The notes: generated by a model from the sequence alone, not told the origin. 64,000 bases of DNA from Himantopus leucocephalus (GCA_003993805.1 RSEF01000012.1:5756984-5820983); one strand, 5' to 3'. Shown: positions 48,950 through 63,478, numbered from the stretch's first letter. Made by a program: numbers and translations.

Positions 48950-49027
48950 TAATATATATGTCTGTGTATATATATATAATCGTACATATGTATATGCACA
49001 CATGTATGCTTGAATATATATAAACAC
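48950..49027. repeat. TA/TG-rich degenerate microsatellite
   Basis: Alternating purine-pyrimidine sequence with TATATATATATA and interspersed TATG and CACA steps. It is prone to slippage and cruciform formation. Confidence 0.85.
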
Positions 49028-51239
49028 ATTTTCTTCCTGAAAACCACTGTAAAAGTAAAAAATATTATAAATCTACCAAAAAGTAGCAAGCCTGTTGTTG
49101 ATACTGTAAAAATTACCCATGATAAAAACAGAGGTTCCGGTGAGTTAAACCGCAGCTCATTCCTGCATATGTAGTCCTATGGCTAATGCGTCCCATCTCG
49201 TGGCAGTACTTCCGTTCTGAGTGTTCTTTATCTGTTGATGTTTCTGTTCATTAAAGAAGTTTGCTTTGTCATTTCTCTACAACTGGGTATTTGGTTTTCA
49301 AGACTTTTAATCTTCTACTTACAGTTTTTAAAAGGCTTATTTTTTTTCTCAATGTGAGCTCATGTTTAGTGTCTTCATTTGAAACATACTGATCTCTGTT
49401 ACCTTCTGAATTATGTAAATATGTTAAGTAGTGGCTGTAAATACTTTCTATCTTTTTCAACATATTTTCTGTCAGTATTTATGCTGTAATTGCTGCTGCT
49501 TCTCCTGTGTGAAATCTGAAGCATCCTCATGTGAGATTCAAAAATTGAAATGTCCCATTTTCTTCCTTTAGTACTGGAAGGATTACTTCAGCTCTAAAGA
49601 GTTTATGTAGAGGTTTTCCAAGTTAAGTCTTACACATCATAGCTTTCTTATTTCCTGAGAACAGTTGCTTTGGCCTGTGACTTGAGTAAGTCTATAATAT
49701 ATCCTGCAAACAATTTTTTGCTATATCTAGAAGATGGAACTGAAACACAGCCCGCAAAGCTTCAGTTCAAGTGCACATTCCAGTTTTCCCAAATACAGAT
49801 GAGACTTTTGATATAACATGTTGGAACAATACAACCAAAATTATCTTTCTGTTAAATTCTAGTACTTTCTCTGTAGTTCCAGTTATATGATGTCATGTAA
49901 TATAAACAGTCTACAAGGAACTTATTTGAAATACATAATAGTGTGTGATTTAACTTTTGCCTGTTCTATTACATCTGTTTTAAAAGGTGGACTGAAAGGT
50001 GTAACTTTTTGGTGTGTTTTTAGACTGTGCTAATTGAGCAGTTGGCAGTTAATGAAATCCTGTCATAACAAGAATGCCTAGCGTTTACAATGTTCTTCAC
50101 AACTCCAAACATACGTTTTTAAAATTGCAGGTAGTAGATCCTTTTTACCATGATTTTATTGCATTATGTTGAAGGAGGTATTGAGTGTGGCAGTTGTCAC
50201 AATGCTGTGATTCTGTCAGTAGTCCCCAAACCCTCCTGCAGTTTATTGCCTTATGAATTTTCAGCTTTTAATTTCCCTGGACCTTGTATCCTTCTCAAGT
50301 GAAACGGTGATATGTCTGTGGCATAGTAATTTAGTTGCTGATTAACAAAGCTAGGTTAAGAAACTACTGATTCTAAGCATGGACTGTAAAAAAAGGTGTT
50401 AGGAAGATATGGTGTCATTGACTCAATGTGTTTTCATCCTAAATTAAAAATATTTTTTCCTCTTCTGACTTACAGCCCCATTGTTTGTTCTGAGAGCAAG
50501 CTGGATTTATTAGTACTTTTGCCCCATCACCAGTAATAAGAAAGCTGGGGCTAAATTCAACCTGCAGTAATATTTGTGCCAACTCTTGTCTTTTGAAATG
50601 CACAGGTGCAGCAGGGATTAAAACATGGGAAATAACTTTGCCAGTATGAAATACAGTCCACATCTTTGCCTTAGTTATGCTGCCTCTGAAGGATTTGGAC
50701 AAATGTGGAGCAAGAAGATCATGCATATGTAGAAGGAGAAAATCTGGTAAGAAAATGCCTTTTTTTTCCTCCTTTTTTTTTTTCCTATGGGTAGAATAGT
50801 ATTTTTGTCTTCATTTCATAGACAGCAAGTTCAAGATAATTTCTGAATCCCTGAACGGTAAGTATAGGAATAAAGAGCAATTTTATAGTACTCAATTGAG
50901 ATTGATAGTAATCTGAACACATTAATGGTCGGATACACCGTTGATCTGTATAAATTATTTGAAACAGAGATACATACGCAGTTCAGGTCTACACATGATC
51001 GGTATGAAAAAGATATCTCTGTAGTTTTGGAATATATCGTGAATCTGCTGAGCACTTGGCATTACTGTTATGTTCTTCAAATAAGACTAACATTGGGTAG
51101 TAATACTTGATGGAGGTTTTAATTTCTGAAGTGAAACTGATTTCCCACTCAGGTCAGTAAGTCATTGCTTTTATCTTATTTATCGTACCAAGAATGTGAC
51201 AGATCAAAATGGTTAGTTTGCTAGAAGTGTATTATACAA

Positions 51240-51315
51240 GCCTCTGCATTTTACCTTCATTCAAGCATTTTGCAATTGCCTCTGCATTTTACTTTCATTT
51301 AAGCATTTTGCAATT
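51240..51315. repeat. Tandem duplication, two 38-bp units
   Basis: Units 51240-51277 and 51278-51315 begin GCCTCTGCATTTTAC and end AAGCATTTTGCAATT. They differ at two positions, both C to T. The copies are exactly head-to-tail. Confidence 0.95.
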
Positions 51316-54300
51316 CTTACCAAAATCAATCGGGTTTTTTTAGTATCTTACCAAAATTCATCACCACCATCAGAGTGGCTTAGTTTAATTCCTCCTTAAG
51401 CGATTGCAAGGCTTCTTCTTTGCTTTGTGCATATGTCAACAAGGGTCTTAAAATGATCATTTGCATGGTGCATGCAGCTAGATGGAGGGTGGATTTTTGT
51501 ACCTGAATGTACTTGGAAAAAGACACAACTGAAGGACAGCTGTGTAGCCATCAAAAGAAGTATGCAGTTTGTGCGAAGGCAGGCTGGAGGCCTGGCTTCA
51601 GACCTCCGTGAGTTTATCTTCTGCTTTCTCTGACTCTCTGAGAGCTCAGTGCTAAAAGCAAATGTCTGCCTTTCCAACTCTAATGGTGGTGTTCTGATTT
51701 AAATAGCATGCTTATTTTGCTCAACAGTTTCTGTACTTCCTGATGTTTATTTTTACTCTGCTCAAAGGTTTTGATCTGGAAAGAGCCAATGGAATGAATT
51801 GGTATGTTTGAAGTTAAGGTGTAGTGAAATACATGGTTAAATTGGGCCCCAAAAGCTCGTCAATCCTTTTGTATATTTCCACTGGATACATTATTAAATC
51901 TGTATTTGACCAGGATTGTTACATTACTATTCCACTTCAAAGGTATAATATTATAGATTTTGCCAAATTCTGTAGACAAAATTTTGACAAACCAAGTCCC
52001 TACCTGGTATTCGATTGCCTCTGATGCAGGGAGATGTCTTGTGCTTCCTCTAACTGTTTACAACTGGTATGTCTGTGTTGGGAAATAGAAGTTTGAGTAA
52101 TTTATTTGCCAAACTTAGGCTGTATTATAAAGAAATCCTCACTGAAATTAAGAGCACAAAAATATACATATTAATTAAGGTTAATAAGTGTGTTCTGCAA
52201 TTACATTCATCGTCGTGATAGATACAGCTAATATGAAAGTTTGGTTCTTCTGTCAGCCCTCTCATTCTTTTGATGTTGCAGTTCTTAGTGTCACTAGTAG
52301 CAGAGATCCTTTTCAATGCAGGTGTGGCAATTCAGTCCTTGTGGCTGTACTGCTACCTTTGCGGGTTCAGATTCATATGTGGTACAGCCTCAGACTTGGA
52401 AAGACAGATGTATACGTGAATATAGCTACATCACACAGTTCAGTTAAGTTTAATGAGACTGGCAAGCTGTCAGCTCTTGTGTAAAGTATGGAGAGAACAC
52501 AAACCTTGCTCCTTTGATGAATAAATTAAGTTTTTCTTTGTTGTTTTATAGTAATTTGTTTTATTTATGATATACTTGAGCTTCAGATTACCTCTACAGC
52601 AGCAGACTTTCTCAAATGTGCCAAAAAAAAAAAAGTACGTGTGATGTGCTTGGTCCTTTATTATGATATGAAGAAGAGTAGCCAAAGCTCAAAAAAAAAT
52701 ACTTACTGTAAATATATAAAACTGTTAAAATATTGAGACCCGTTTGGTCATGCTGAATAGTGCTGCAAAAAACCCCAGAACAAAACAAAACAGTTTTCTG
52801 TTTCAATATGGTAACCAGGACAAAACAAAGTACCTGTATCTGTCTTGTGAAGACATATTTGCAGTCTATGAATAAATAGTGACAAACAAACACAAGAAAA
52901 TAATCCCAAAGAAAGTAAAAACAAAATAATGTCACATTTGCACCAATCTCTGCTTCACAAGTTGTGATGCTTTTTAATCTAATAATTGAGGGCCATATCC
53001 TTTACAGGAGATAAGGGAGGTGAAGCTATGCTACAGCTTCAAGGAAGGGGGCTCTGTTGAAACCAGAATTTCCCAGACTAGCTTAAAATTCACTCAGGTT
53101 ATGCAAAAAAGGTGGGGTTTGTCAGCCATGATAATAACAAATAAAATACACCAACTATTTTGAACACCAGCAGGAAAATGGAGAGCAATCAGCTCTCATG
53201 TCTTTTCTCCAGATATTGATGTTGGTTTGCCTAAGATCCTGCACTTGTATTCTCACTGATAGCTCTTTGCCTATTAATTGGAGCCTAGCCCACTAGGCTG
53301 GTGGGACTTCCTTGGCTGTAAGGATTTGTTTGTGTTGATCAGCAGGCAAGCTGAGGGCCTCAGAATTGGTGTGTCTTGACATGGCTTCCACAGCAGTGTG
53401 CACTCAGCCAGTACTTCCATAAAACTTCAAGTTCCTTGGCTGAAAGTTGCTGTAAATGTGAAATTGCCATCTGTAACAATTGTGTTGTTTTCCCTCACAA
53501 GGTTGTTGAACGTGCATTGATCTGAAGCTAGCTAACTGCTTGAGAAAAAATATTAAGAAACTCTACCCCAAGAAGCTGCTCGAGAAAAATCATACTGTGT
53601 TTTTTTATGCAAAATAGAACAGCATAATTTCTAAAATTGAAGTACATCTAAAAACATTTCCCTTACTTCACTGAAGATAGCTGGCGGATTGCCACAGATT
53701 TTTAAATTTTGTTTTCTTTTTGGATTGATTTTGTTGAGGTTTTATTCTTCTTTTTTGAAACTATCTCAGAAAGTTCTCTCTCAGATTGTCAGGAATAAGG
53801 GAGGAACAGTAGAAAGAAAACCCCACAAAGTGCTGTTTGCTTTGATTTCATTATTTTGTTTTAGTTACTTAATTTACAATTTTTTTACTGCACTTTGATA
53901 GGATGAAGCTACACTACCGAAGTGGTTAGTCAAATTTTAATTTACATTAAAGTTCATCATGACTTTAGGAGAACAGAAGAAAGAAAACCTGTGTCAAGTT
54001 TTAATATAAAGATTGAGCTGTGTCTTAGGGAGTTGTAGAAGCAGAAAACTAAAGGAAGGTCTAAAAATGATTAAACACAGTGAGGAAAGTAAATGGAGAT
54101 TGTATCGCCCAGTGTCCAGAGGTTTAGTAACTTTAGATTTCTGTCAATAGAAAACAATTTACTTTTTGTGGCATCTGACACTTCGTGACGGAAGACCTGT
54201 ATTAAGACTCTTTCTAGAGCTAACAGTAATTGGTAGCTTGTTTGGAAAATCACTCTATCACATCCGACTACTGAGGTCTTGGTATGAAAGGGTGTCAAGC

Positions 54301-56777
54301 TTCAAGGAATTTTTCTCACTGGCAGTTTTCAGCAGCCACTAGGTGACAATGTTGATCCAGTTTCAGAGCGGTCTGTCTGACGAAGCTGCTACTAAAGTTA
54401 AAGGAATCACTTCAGGATCTCTGAGGTTCTGTTATGCGCAATTTGTGTCCTTTTATGGGCTGCAGTTGCCCTTTTCCTTCAGGTCGTAATTTCTGCTATT
54501 TTAGTTTTAGTCTTTCCAATAATTCAGCTTCTGATAAGCATATCTGAAAATCAAGTTAGTCGGTTCTGCAGTTGCCTTGCAAGCTCAGGGCAGTCAAACG
54601 TACACTTGCTTCTAAGTGCTTTACTGTCTTGAAGGCAAGCTTTTATGATGTGGCGATTGTCACGTTCTTCCACTACTTTGTACTACTACTGATAGGAATG
54701 GGTGGCAAAGGTAGATTTTATACAGACATGTCAGGTTCCATAGTCATCCTCCGTGGTCATAAGAGGCAATATATGAATCCTAGCCAAAAAATCAGTTATT
54801 AATGTTGGAGGCAAAAACCTTCTGACCCCTGAAGAGGAGACAAGAAAAAAATAATTCAAGGAGGGAAAGGCAACCTGTAATCCATCCCTGATGATGCTAC
54901 CTTCCCTTTAAATCAAGGCCATTTAAGAATGGGGTTTGCGTGATTTTTTTTCCTGGACTAAGATGAATGCTCTGGATTTCCTTAGCCCTCTTTCTTAATA
55001 CTTTTTAGAGAATTTCTTAATACTTTTCTGAGAGAATGTACTCGTGTAAAACAGTGCCATTCAGGTTTTTAAAAGACTGGATGCTTGATGGTCATAAGTA
55101 AAGCCGAATTAAATCTGAAATGAACTTCTGTGAGGTACCTCAGATTTATTTTTCCTAAAATGAACTTGCCATGTCAGTCAGTAGCCATGTGCCTGCTAAA
55201 GTGACATCAGTGCTGCTGCTCATGGGCAATCATTTGGATAAACTGAGAATATACTGCTGGGAAGGCATTCTGAGAGGGTACGTCAGGGAGCAAATTGCCC
55301 CTGGGAAGGAATTCAGTATAAATAGCAGCCATGTGGCCGTTATGCAACTAAAGCAATTTGTTGTCACACACCCATTATTGAATGTAATCTAAATTTAATT
55401 GGAGTCAGTGTAATAGCAAAATATTTACAGGAGTTCTAGCAACAGACTCTGAGCACTTTTGAAAATTGTTTTGTGTAGTGCTCTGAAAAGAAAAAGCATG
55501 AAGATAAACAGCATTACTAAGCTAAACTTAGCATTACTAAGCATTATGATAAACTTAGCACTATCAAAGGAATCATTAGATAGGAATTGTTAATTTTTCA
55601 GTATAGTCAATTTCTCCTGTTGGCAGGCCAAAGTAACAAAATCGTGTAATTCAGATATAAATCATAACATACAAGTGCACGGACCTTAAAGAGGCCAAGA
55701 AAAACAGCAGTTTTGTGAAGCCTCAAATTCTATTTTAATAATTCCTAAAACAGTGCATTCACACATAAAACCGGTATGAGAATGTGTATATTGGCTAATT
55801 CATTTACCTTAAGGAATGAAAGTGTGGTAGCTTAGACCAAATAACAAGCTTGTCTCACTGCCACTCTACATATATTTTGTAAGTTCAATTGATATTTATT
55901 TCTTGTAGTATATGTCTACTAGTTCAATAATAAAATAAATTTTCTATTCACCTGAGGGAGTCCCTATTTGTTACTAGTTCTGTTAGACTATGATTATTCT
56001 TGGTCTTTTGCTGTTTGAAGTTTTTTATTGGATGAGTTACTCTAGCAGCTATTAATGCGGTTCCACATCTGGTCAGTGCAAGCAGTAGCTGTGCAACTAA
56101 GGTGGAAAATTACTGTCATTATGTGACATATCTTATGAAATAGCTGGGGTTTAACTTAACAGAAAAAATATTTTACTTTCTATTACTCATTTTCTGCATA
56201 CTTAAATGCTTTGAATTGGGGCTAAGGCCTGGACACTAAATCGGAATCCTTTTATGCATAGCTGTTTGGCAAAATGGTAAATATAATACAAGCTTGTTAA
56301 CTTTGCAGTGTATTTGATTACCAAGAACAAAGCTGTACTTAGTCTTTAGCATGAATTTACTATGAACTAATTTTATGTAGGTTGCCAAACAAGCCTTAGG
56401 ATAGGCAAGGTTTACAGTCAGAATCCTCTCAGGTTAGATATGAATGTGAGACCATGGAGATTCATTACTGCAAATTCAGGACTACTTTTAACAATTACTT
56501 ACTTTTAAGAGAAGACTGTCAGAACAGTAAAATGCTGTGCATCCACCTCATGGAGCTACCCAGAGCTCCTGGGGAGGACTGGACTGTTACTCAAAGCATG
56601 TGATTTACTCTAGGTGAAAGAGAAAACTGTTTTCAGATTGCTTCCTCCTTGATTTGTGGGGAAAAAAAAGGTGTTGAGTACACTTAGATCCCCTTCACCG
56701 GCAGAATGTGGGATTTGAAATGCATGAGAAATATGTATTTTCAAAATACCAACATCCTTAGAATATGTGTGTAGGGG

Positions 56778-56806
56778 AAATACATTCCAGCATGTGGAAT
56801 GTATTT
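56778..56806. repeat. 12-bp perfect inverted repeat with two CATTCCA motifs
   Basis: AAATACATTCCA (56778-56789), a 5-nt loop GCATG, then TGGAATGTATTT (56795-56806). Each arm contains CATTCC, the TEAD/M-CAT core, in opposite orientation. Confidence 0.9.
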
Positions 56807-57048
56807 TTTACTGTCAACATATAATTTTACTATAAATAAGCATCACTTCTAAAATAACTTGCATCACAGACAGGCACTTGCTCGACTCTTTTGCAAGCAA
56901 ACACTCGTGCCAAGGCAGAAAGACGTGAGCTGGCTCCATTCTCAAAGCCGTGTAGTTACGTACACTGTCATGGTGCTGAGCTCAAAATGCTGCTGGCAGT
57001 TCTCCAGCCACCTGTCCTCGGAGTGCAGGAGAATGTGTATTTTTCATT

Positions 57049-57082
57049 NAAAAAAAAAAAAAAAGAAAGGAAAAGAAAAGAA
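57049..57082. repeat. N followed by poly(A)/GAAA-rich run
   Basis: One N at 57049 is followed by 14 or more A and then an AAAGG/AAAAG-rich stretch. It is a simple repeat at an ambiguous assembly position. Confidence 0.85.
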
Positions 57083-58643
57083 GGCCTATCAACTCTCCAT
57101 GTAGGAAATGCCACTGTTTTCTCCTCTTGCTTTCCTGCTTAGCTCCACCCTTCACATCCAGGGTGCTCTGTCCTTTGTGCACGTCCTCCTCAGTTTGCTC
57201 TTGCTGTGGCTTATGAGTGAAGTGACCTGACCCGACCAGGCTACTGCTGCCCAAGTGGAAATTGTGCTATTGTTTTCTTCCTTATAGTCTTTCAGAGTTT
57301 TTTTCCTTGTTGCTTGCAGACTTGTAAATTGGAAAAAAAATGCTTTAATTCTTATGTGCTAGTCTACGTGTGGTGAAGAAAGCAGTATTTGCAGCTAACT
57401 TCAGAAGGCAAATCCACAGTGGCTGCATTCAGAGGAATGGCATTACTGGTGCAAAGCCAAACAGCTGTGTCTCAATAATGCATCATAATATTACAGTTTG
57501 GCTCCACTAATGCACAGAGGCAGTCGTATTTGACAGAGCGCTTATGCCTTTCAGCATAGTCTGAGCTGAGACATGGTAATTTTTTTAGGGAATGAGCTTT
57601 TTTGTTTTTTATATAGCTCCAAAGCTGATTGTTAGCACATTCATCATAGTAATTGCCTTCCATTAATAATATTGTGGTCCTTAAGCACAGTGGAGAGTAG
57701 CATTGTGTGATGTGTGTGTAAGCCTTGTGTGAAGGTTGTACACAACAATCCAAATGAAACTTAGAAACACTTCAGAGGGAATTTATCCCCAATGTAATTC
57801 CACTGAGTTTTTAGGATCACCCCAATCAGAGTGATATCATCATCAGTAGGTCAGAGAAAATCAAGTGACTATAAAGTACTAACTATTAATACATTAAAAC
57901 CAGAGGAGGCTTTAAAAGACCTAAAATACTAGACTTGGACACTAGTTCTCTCTTCAACAAAACAGTGGATAATACACTTACTCACAGCCTAGCTGTTAAA
58001 TGTTTGTCCCAAGGTGGACTGGAAAGATTGTCTCTTCCTTTGCTCCATCTTGATGACCTGTTAGTGCCATAAGGCAGGGGGATGGTTCTGAGTTTTTTAA
58101 GGAGTTTTTACTCCATCGCAGTCATAATGTGATGGAGTAAAATAATTGCATTATTTTCTATGAAACGGCAACCATTTATTGTTCATTTATTCTCTCATAA
58201 AGATATTAATCAGCAGTGGATATAATTATATCTAAGTCACGAGGGAGGGATTAGAGAATTTTTAGTCCATTACATAACAGGTCTATGTAAGCTATTCTGT
58301 TACATTCCGAGTCCTCTTCCTTACTGGTTTATTGTAGTGAATGGGAGTAATGTAAATGAACGTGCAACTTTCAGGAAAGGAGTTGTGTCAATGGATAATC
58401 TGGTAGCCTGCAATTAAATTTATTGCTCAAAGATGTTCATAAATAAATGAAAATGGAAAAAGAAGAACTAGATACATTTTTATTTTTGTTTAAGAATGAA
58501 ATAATTGTCTCATCTAGCAGTAATAGCATTAGAAAAGTTGTTCTGTTCCATTTCCAGAATCTGAATTAAGGATCTTCAGTCAAAACCCCTGCAATGTAAT
58601 ATTGAAATTTTATTCTAAAATTCATTAGTTGTCCACTGAGATG

Positions 58644-58661
58644 TTTTTTTTTTTTTTTTTT
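58644..58661. repeat. Poly(T) tract of 18 nt
   Basis: Pure T homopolymer; no retroelement body is recognised next to it. Confidence 0.85.
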
Positions 58662-61600
58662 GCCAGATTTTGAAACAGAAGGGAATTTAAAATAAGGCTA
58701 CAATGCAGACTGGTTTTCTTTTCTAGCTTTACCAAAAATAACTGCAAACAGCTTCATGTTATACCTAATGAAAACAGGTCTCTCCTTTTTGGAGTGGCTG
58801 TAGGGCCAGGCACTGAAGGATAATAATCTACTCTGTCCAAGAGTACTTGTTTTTGATGATGGTCAAACAGTACGGGCAAAAAGGGAGTATGAAAAATTTC
58901 AACCATTAGACAGCACTAGAGGGTGTAAAAGTTAGTCATCTTTTGGGGTACTATTACCCAGGGAAATAGTTTAAGTATGCCTGTTAACACGACCAAGTAC
59001 TGAATGTTACATGCCACGTGATCAGACCATGTTACCGGCCGTTCAGTACTCCAGTGTTACAAGAACCAATATTCATGTTACTTCAATTGCACATTTATAC
59101 CCAATATGTGCATAAATTGTTTTTTCTTTCACATTTCATTGGAGGGCCCTGTGAGACACTTACGCCTTTAGGAAGATACCTGAGCAGCCTGCTGTATATA
59201 AAGAACAGATTTAAATTTTTTTTATTTGTATTTTAAAAGCAAAACTGGTGATTTTCACCTCGCTGTTTCATGCTTCCATCCTACATTGTGTAGGNTTATT
59301 ACAGTCAAATTTCATCATCATTTGAGTATATTGCACTTGCTTTAGTGGGACTTACCCTGTTCTAAAATTTTTTTTTTCTCTGTTGATGTATTGAGTTAAT
59401 GGAAAAACGAAAAAAAAAAATCCAAATACTTAGAAACCAACTGCCAAAAGGTGAAACACAAACCCATGAGAATGCTTGTCATAGATGCAAGATGCTGTGA
59501 CATCGTTTGGGGGAACTGGGAAACTTGGAAGTCAAATGTTGTAAGACCTGTTGAAATAAACTGTCTGCATGTTTCAGCTGTGTGTAGGCGTTACATGTCC
59601 CAAACCCAGGAAGGGTCTGCCACTGCCTTCAGTAGCATTTGAAGTAGTTTGGCTGTGGGATGGAATTGCAAGGTCACACAAAGTGCCTAGTTTCTAAGCC
59701 TCCCTTTATGTTTATTCACATAAGCATTGGTACCTATTTTCTAAACAATGCTGTACATTTATTAGTGTCAAATGGGGGGCAAAAAGCAGCAAACTTCTCT
59801 GATGCATGAACTCAAACAATGGATTTGGAATGAACTCTTAACTGTAGATCCCAAACAGAAAGAAAGCATTAAGCTAAACAGAAGTTGTTCAGCTTGAGCA
59901 ACTCTTTTTGCTTCAATGTGAAGGAAATCTTGAGCATTTCAAGAAAAGAGGTGATTCACCTACCGTTCTGTTTAATAAATGAAGCCTGCAAATATTTTTA
60001 ATTGAATTGCAGTTTACACAGAATTGCAGTTTAAACAAACCTACTCTGTATTCCAGTGAACTGTTTAAAACTAATTTTCTGGTCTTGCTCAATCATTCTG
60101 AGTGTGATTACTTGTCTCGCTAAATGTTGAACCAAAACTCATAATTTTTAAGTTGCAATTAATCCCAGCAGTTATACCTATGTTACTAAAGAATGTGAAA
60201 ACAGATATATTCACTAGTTTGCACTCTTGCAGGCATGATAGAGGAACACTTTCTGGGATCTTTACAAACTCCTTTGGGAACGCTGGCTGCATGTTTCATT
60301 TAGATAGCTGATGGATTTTCCTGCATTTGCACAGTGTTAGCAACTGCAGCATTACTTATGCAATTTGCTGGAGTATGTGGCTTAAGTTCGACATAGTGCC
60401 CTTGCCAGATAAACAGCTGAATGTTGCTCTTGGGCCTTTAATTAGCAGTTCCAGCTTTTCCCCTTTTCAGAGGTGGGTTGGTGGGGGGGTTTGTTTTTTT
60501 TCTTCAGATAAAAGCCAAATGGTTCAGAAGCGGTAAATACAATGCTTTTTTAGTGGACTGTGAAATACTGCCATGGAAGAGATTCCCTATTCTTTCCTTG
60601 TATGAGGTCAGAGGACATGTTCTCTCAAATACTTTCTTTTTTTTTTTTCCTTATTCTCTGCATCTTATTTAGTGTGTTGGTTGGTATAAGCAGAAATGTT
60701 TGCTACTTGCTCATTTTTTTATGTTTGTATAATTAAAGCTATACATTAAAGCAGTTTACTATTTTATCTACACTAGCAAACTTTCAAGATGACTGTGTTC
60801 CAATGCACAGTTATAACTTCATCCACGTCACCTGCATATTGAATGTTGTTTTGGTATAGGCCATGGTCTATCACTATTCAGATTCATTGGGTTACATGGC
60901 CTTTTTTTTAATGGCAGGATTGAAAATGCATATCTAGCTTTACAGTCACAAAAGAGAGTGATAAGCTTTTAGTGTTAATGATTTATTTGATTTTGGGGAA
61001 ACAATAAATAAAATTTAGGAGACTCTCCGTGAGAGATCACAGAGTGCATTTCTTCTGTAATATTCTGCATTAATAGAAAATGGCAGTTGCCTTTTAAAAA
61101 ATTGAAAAGCTCAGCGTAGCGAAAATATTCTAAAATTATCTTAAGTGTGTACACTGCTATGTTCCTATGTGTTTCTCTGAAAGCCAGAGAAGTTCTGAGT
61201 GTTTGTGCTCACCTGATCGAAATGTACACATAAATCTGAAGACACAATTTTACTCACGTCTGCACCGGAGCGTAATACAGCCTTACTAAGCCCTGCGGTT
61301 TCTAGGTTATATGGGTCATCTCCTGCAGCAGGGATGCAACACTTTGTAAAAAGCTAATTCTGTGCTGCACTTGGAGCTACTCATGGTGAAGATGGTAGAG
61401 TGGAATATTACTGCTGCTGTGGAGTGTGGGAGGGGGGCTGAGCCGGCATAGAGTTCCTCAGGGGTGTTGCCAGTGCTCGCTACGGATGTCCCTGTGATGC
61501 ACTGCCATTGTGGTCTCTATTTTCATGGCCTGTCCCACCATAAATTTTACAGGTGACCAAAGCAATAAGAATAGCCGTAATGTTTTAGGTGTCACGTACA

Positions 61601-63478
61601 ATTCTGTTAAAATAGTTCTCATTTCAGGTAGCGCCTACCAATTTGAAAAAATGCCCAATATTGCCTAAGCTATGGAATTAACCATGACATTTGACGAGCT
61701 TTTTCTGTGTTTAATTATTTTCACTGTTAGATTTTGAGCCCTGTTCGTAGACTGGTGTTCTAATTTCTACTCTCCAGCCCTTTGTTAACAAATTTATCTT
61801 CATGTAGATTCATACAAGTTGTGATCTTGTCATTCCTTAAATTCCTCTTTATTAAATGAAATTGATCAAACTCCTTTTAAGATATATTTTCCAGTCATTT
61901 ATTTGCATTATAGTTGCTTTTCTGATTCTTCTGCAGCTGATTCTTCTTGATTTGTAGACATTGATACTAGATTATTGTAGTTTATCTAAACAAGGAAGTA
62001 AATCAATCTTTCTATCCCTAAATGCTGTTCCCTATTTTAAGAAGAAAAGATCACATTAGCCCTTTGCTGCAATGTCGTACATGGGAGATCATTCTTACCA
62101 GATTATTTGCCTTCTCTGAATTGAGTCCTCAACCCATCTTTTGTTTCTAGGTGTACGATCTTGCTCTTGATTTCTTGGTACTCCAGGTAACCCACCACTC
62201 TTTGCATTTATAACTTCCCTCTTCTTGCTCCCCACTGTGTATCGTTTGCTGACTTTTAACGTTGCAATGGGCATGTTGTCTCCCAGATCATTAATTCTTT
62301 TACAGCACGGGGAAAATGTCTGACTCTGTTCTTTTCCTTTTGTCAATCTAAAGCCCCATGCTATACTTCATTAGTAAATTGTGTAACCCTCTACCCATGG
62401 TGCATGTCCTTCCCCCAAATCTGTCTGTGCTTCAGAGGTTCTTTCAGCAGTTCCACTGTACTCAGTGGCCGTTCCTTGTGTCATGGAGAGGGGCAAGTGG
62501 CTCATCCTGAATTGGCGTCAGTTTAGGTTGACAAATGGTGATGTTTCAGACTGGCCTTTCCCTGCTAGTGCAGGAGAGAGAGCTGGCCAACAGTGAAGAT
62601 ACATTCCAGACAGTAACATGTCTCTTTTAACGCTGTCTGAGAATGTCACCAGCAGTCAGCATTGGCAGTTTGACTCTGTATTGCTGAAGTGCTTTGGCAG
62701 GGGCAAGAGGGACCTAGAAATGCTGTCTTTGATTTGGGTGTTTGTGGCTAGGAATGAGTCTCATCTTATAGAAATGATAGCACATGGTAATTGCAAAATC
62801 ACCTGTAAGAAGAAAGCTAACCACCAGCTTTGCTAGGGGTAGTATGTGCTTTAACAAGGAACCCCACTCATGTGACAAGGTGCTAGGTAAAGAGCCAAGC
62901 AGTCTTTAGCTTCTTCAGCAGATAGCCTCTAATACCTAGCTCAGGTTTGGGGCTAGGAGGAGCATTTGCAAAATGTGTCTTAAATAGACTGCCAACAGTA
63001 GTATTAATTGTAGACCTTCAGAGATCTCCCATCTAACTAGCCTAACTTCACCAGACCGGATGGGGTCACGGCATGAATTGCTGTTCTTGGAGCCTTGTGA
63101 ATTATCAGGGTAGGGAGAAAACAATATACTTGAGTCACCACGACAATTTTTCTGTGAGGACAGGGGGGCACAAGAAGAGAAGTGAAGAGAGTACATCTTC
63201 TTCAAAGCTGTTGCATTAAATCCAGTGTATCACATGTCAGTAGTAAAACTGGAAGACAAGCTCTGGAAATTTCTTAGGATTTTAATCAGAAATGTGTAGA
63301 AACGTGAAAGAGATCAAACCTGGCTGAGTATGAATGTTCAATAAGCATCCATTATTTCAATTACACATAGAAAGCTTTTTTGTTTGTAGGAAATTCAACA
63401 GCATTTAAAACTATTTTAACTGATTATATTCTCTTTACCAGTCCATCTTTAAATGTATTCAATAAGGGATACACATTC

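Noticed and set aside
62095..62346. Lys/Arg-rich 83-codon - strand frame
   Set aside because: It has basic composition but no known motif, no adjacent element and no splice context.
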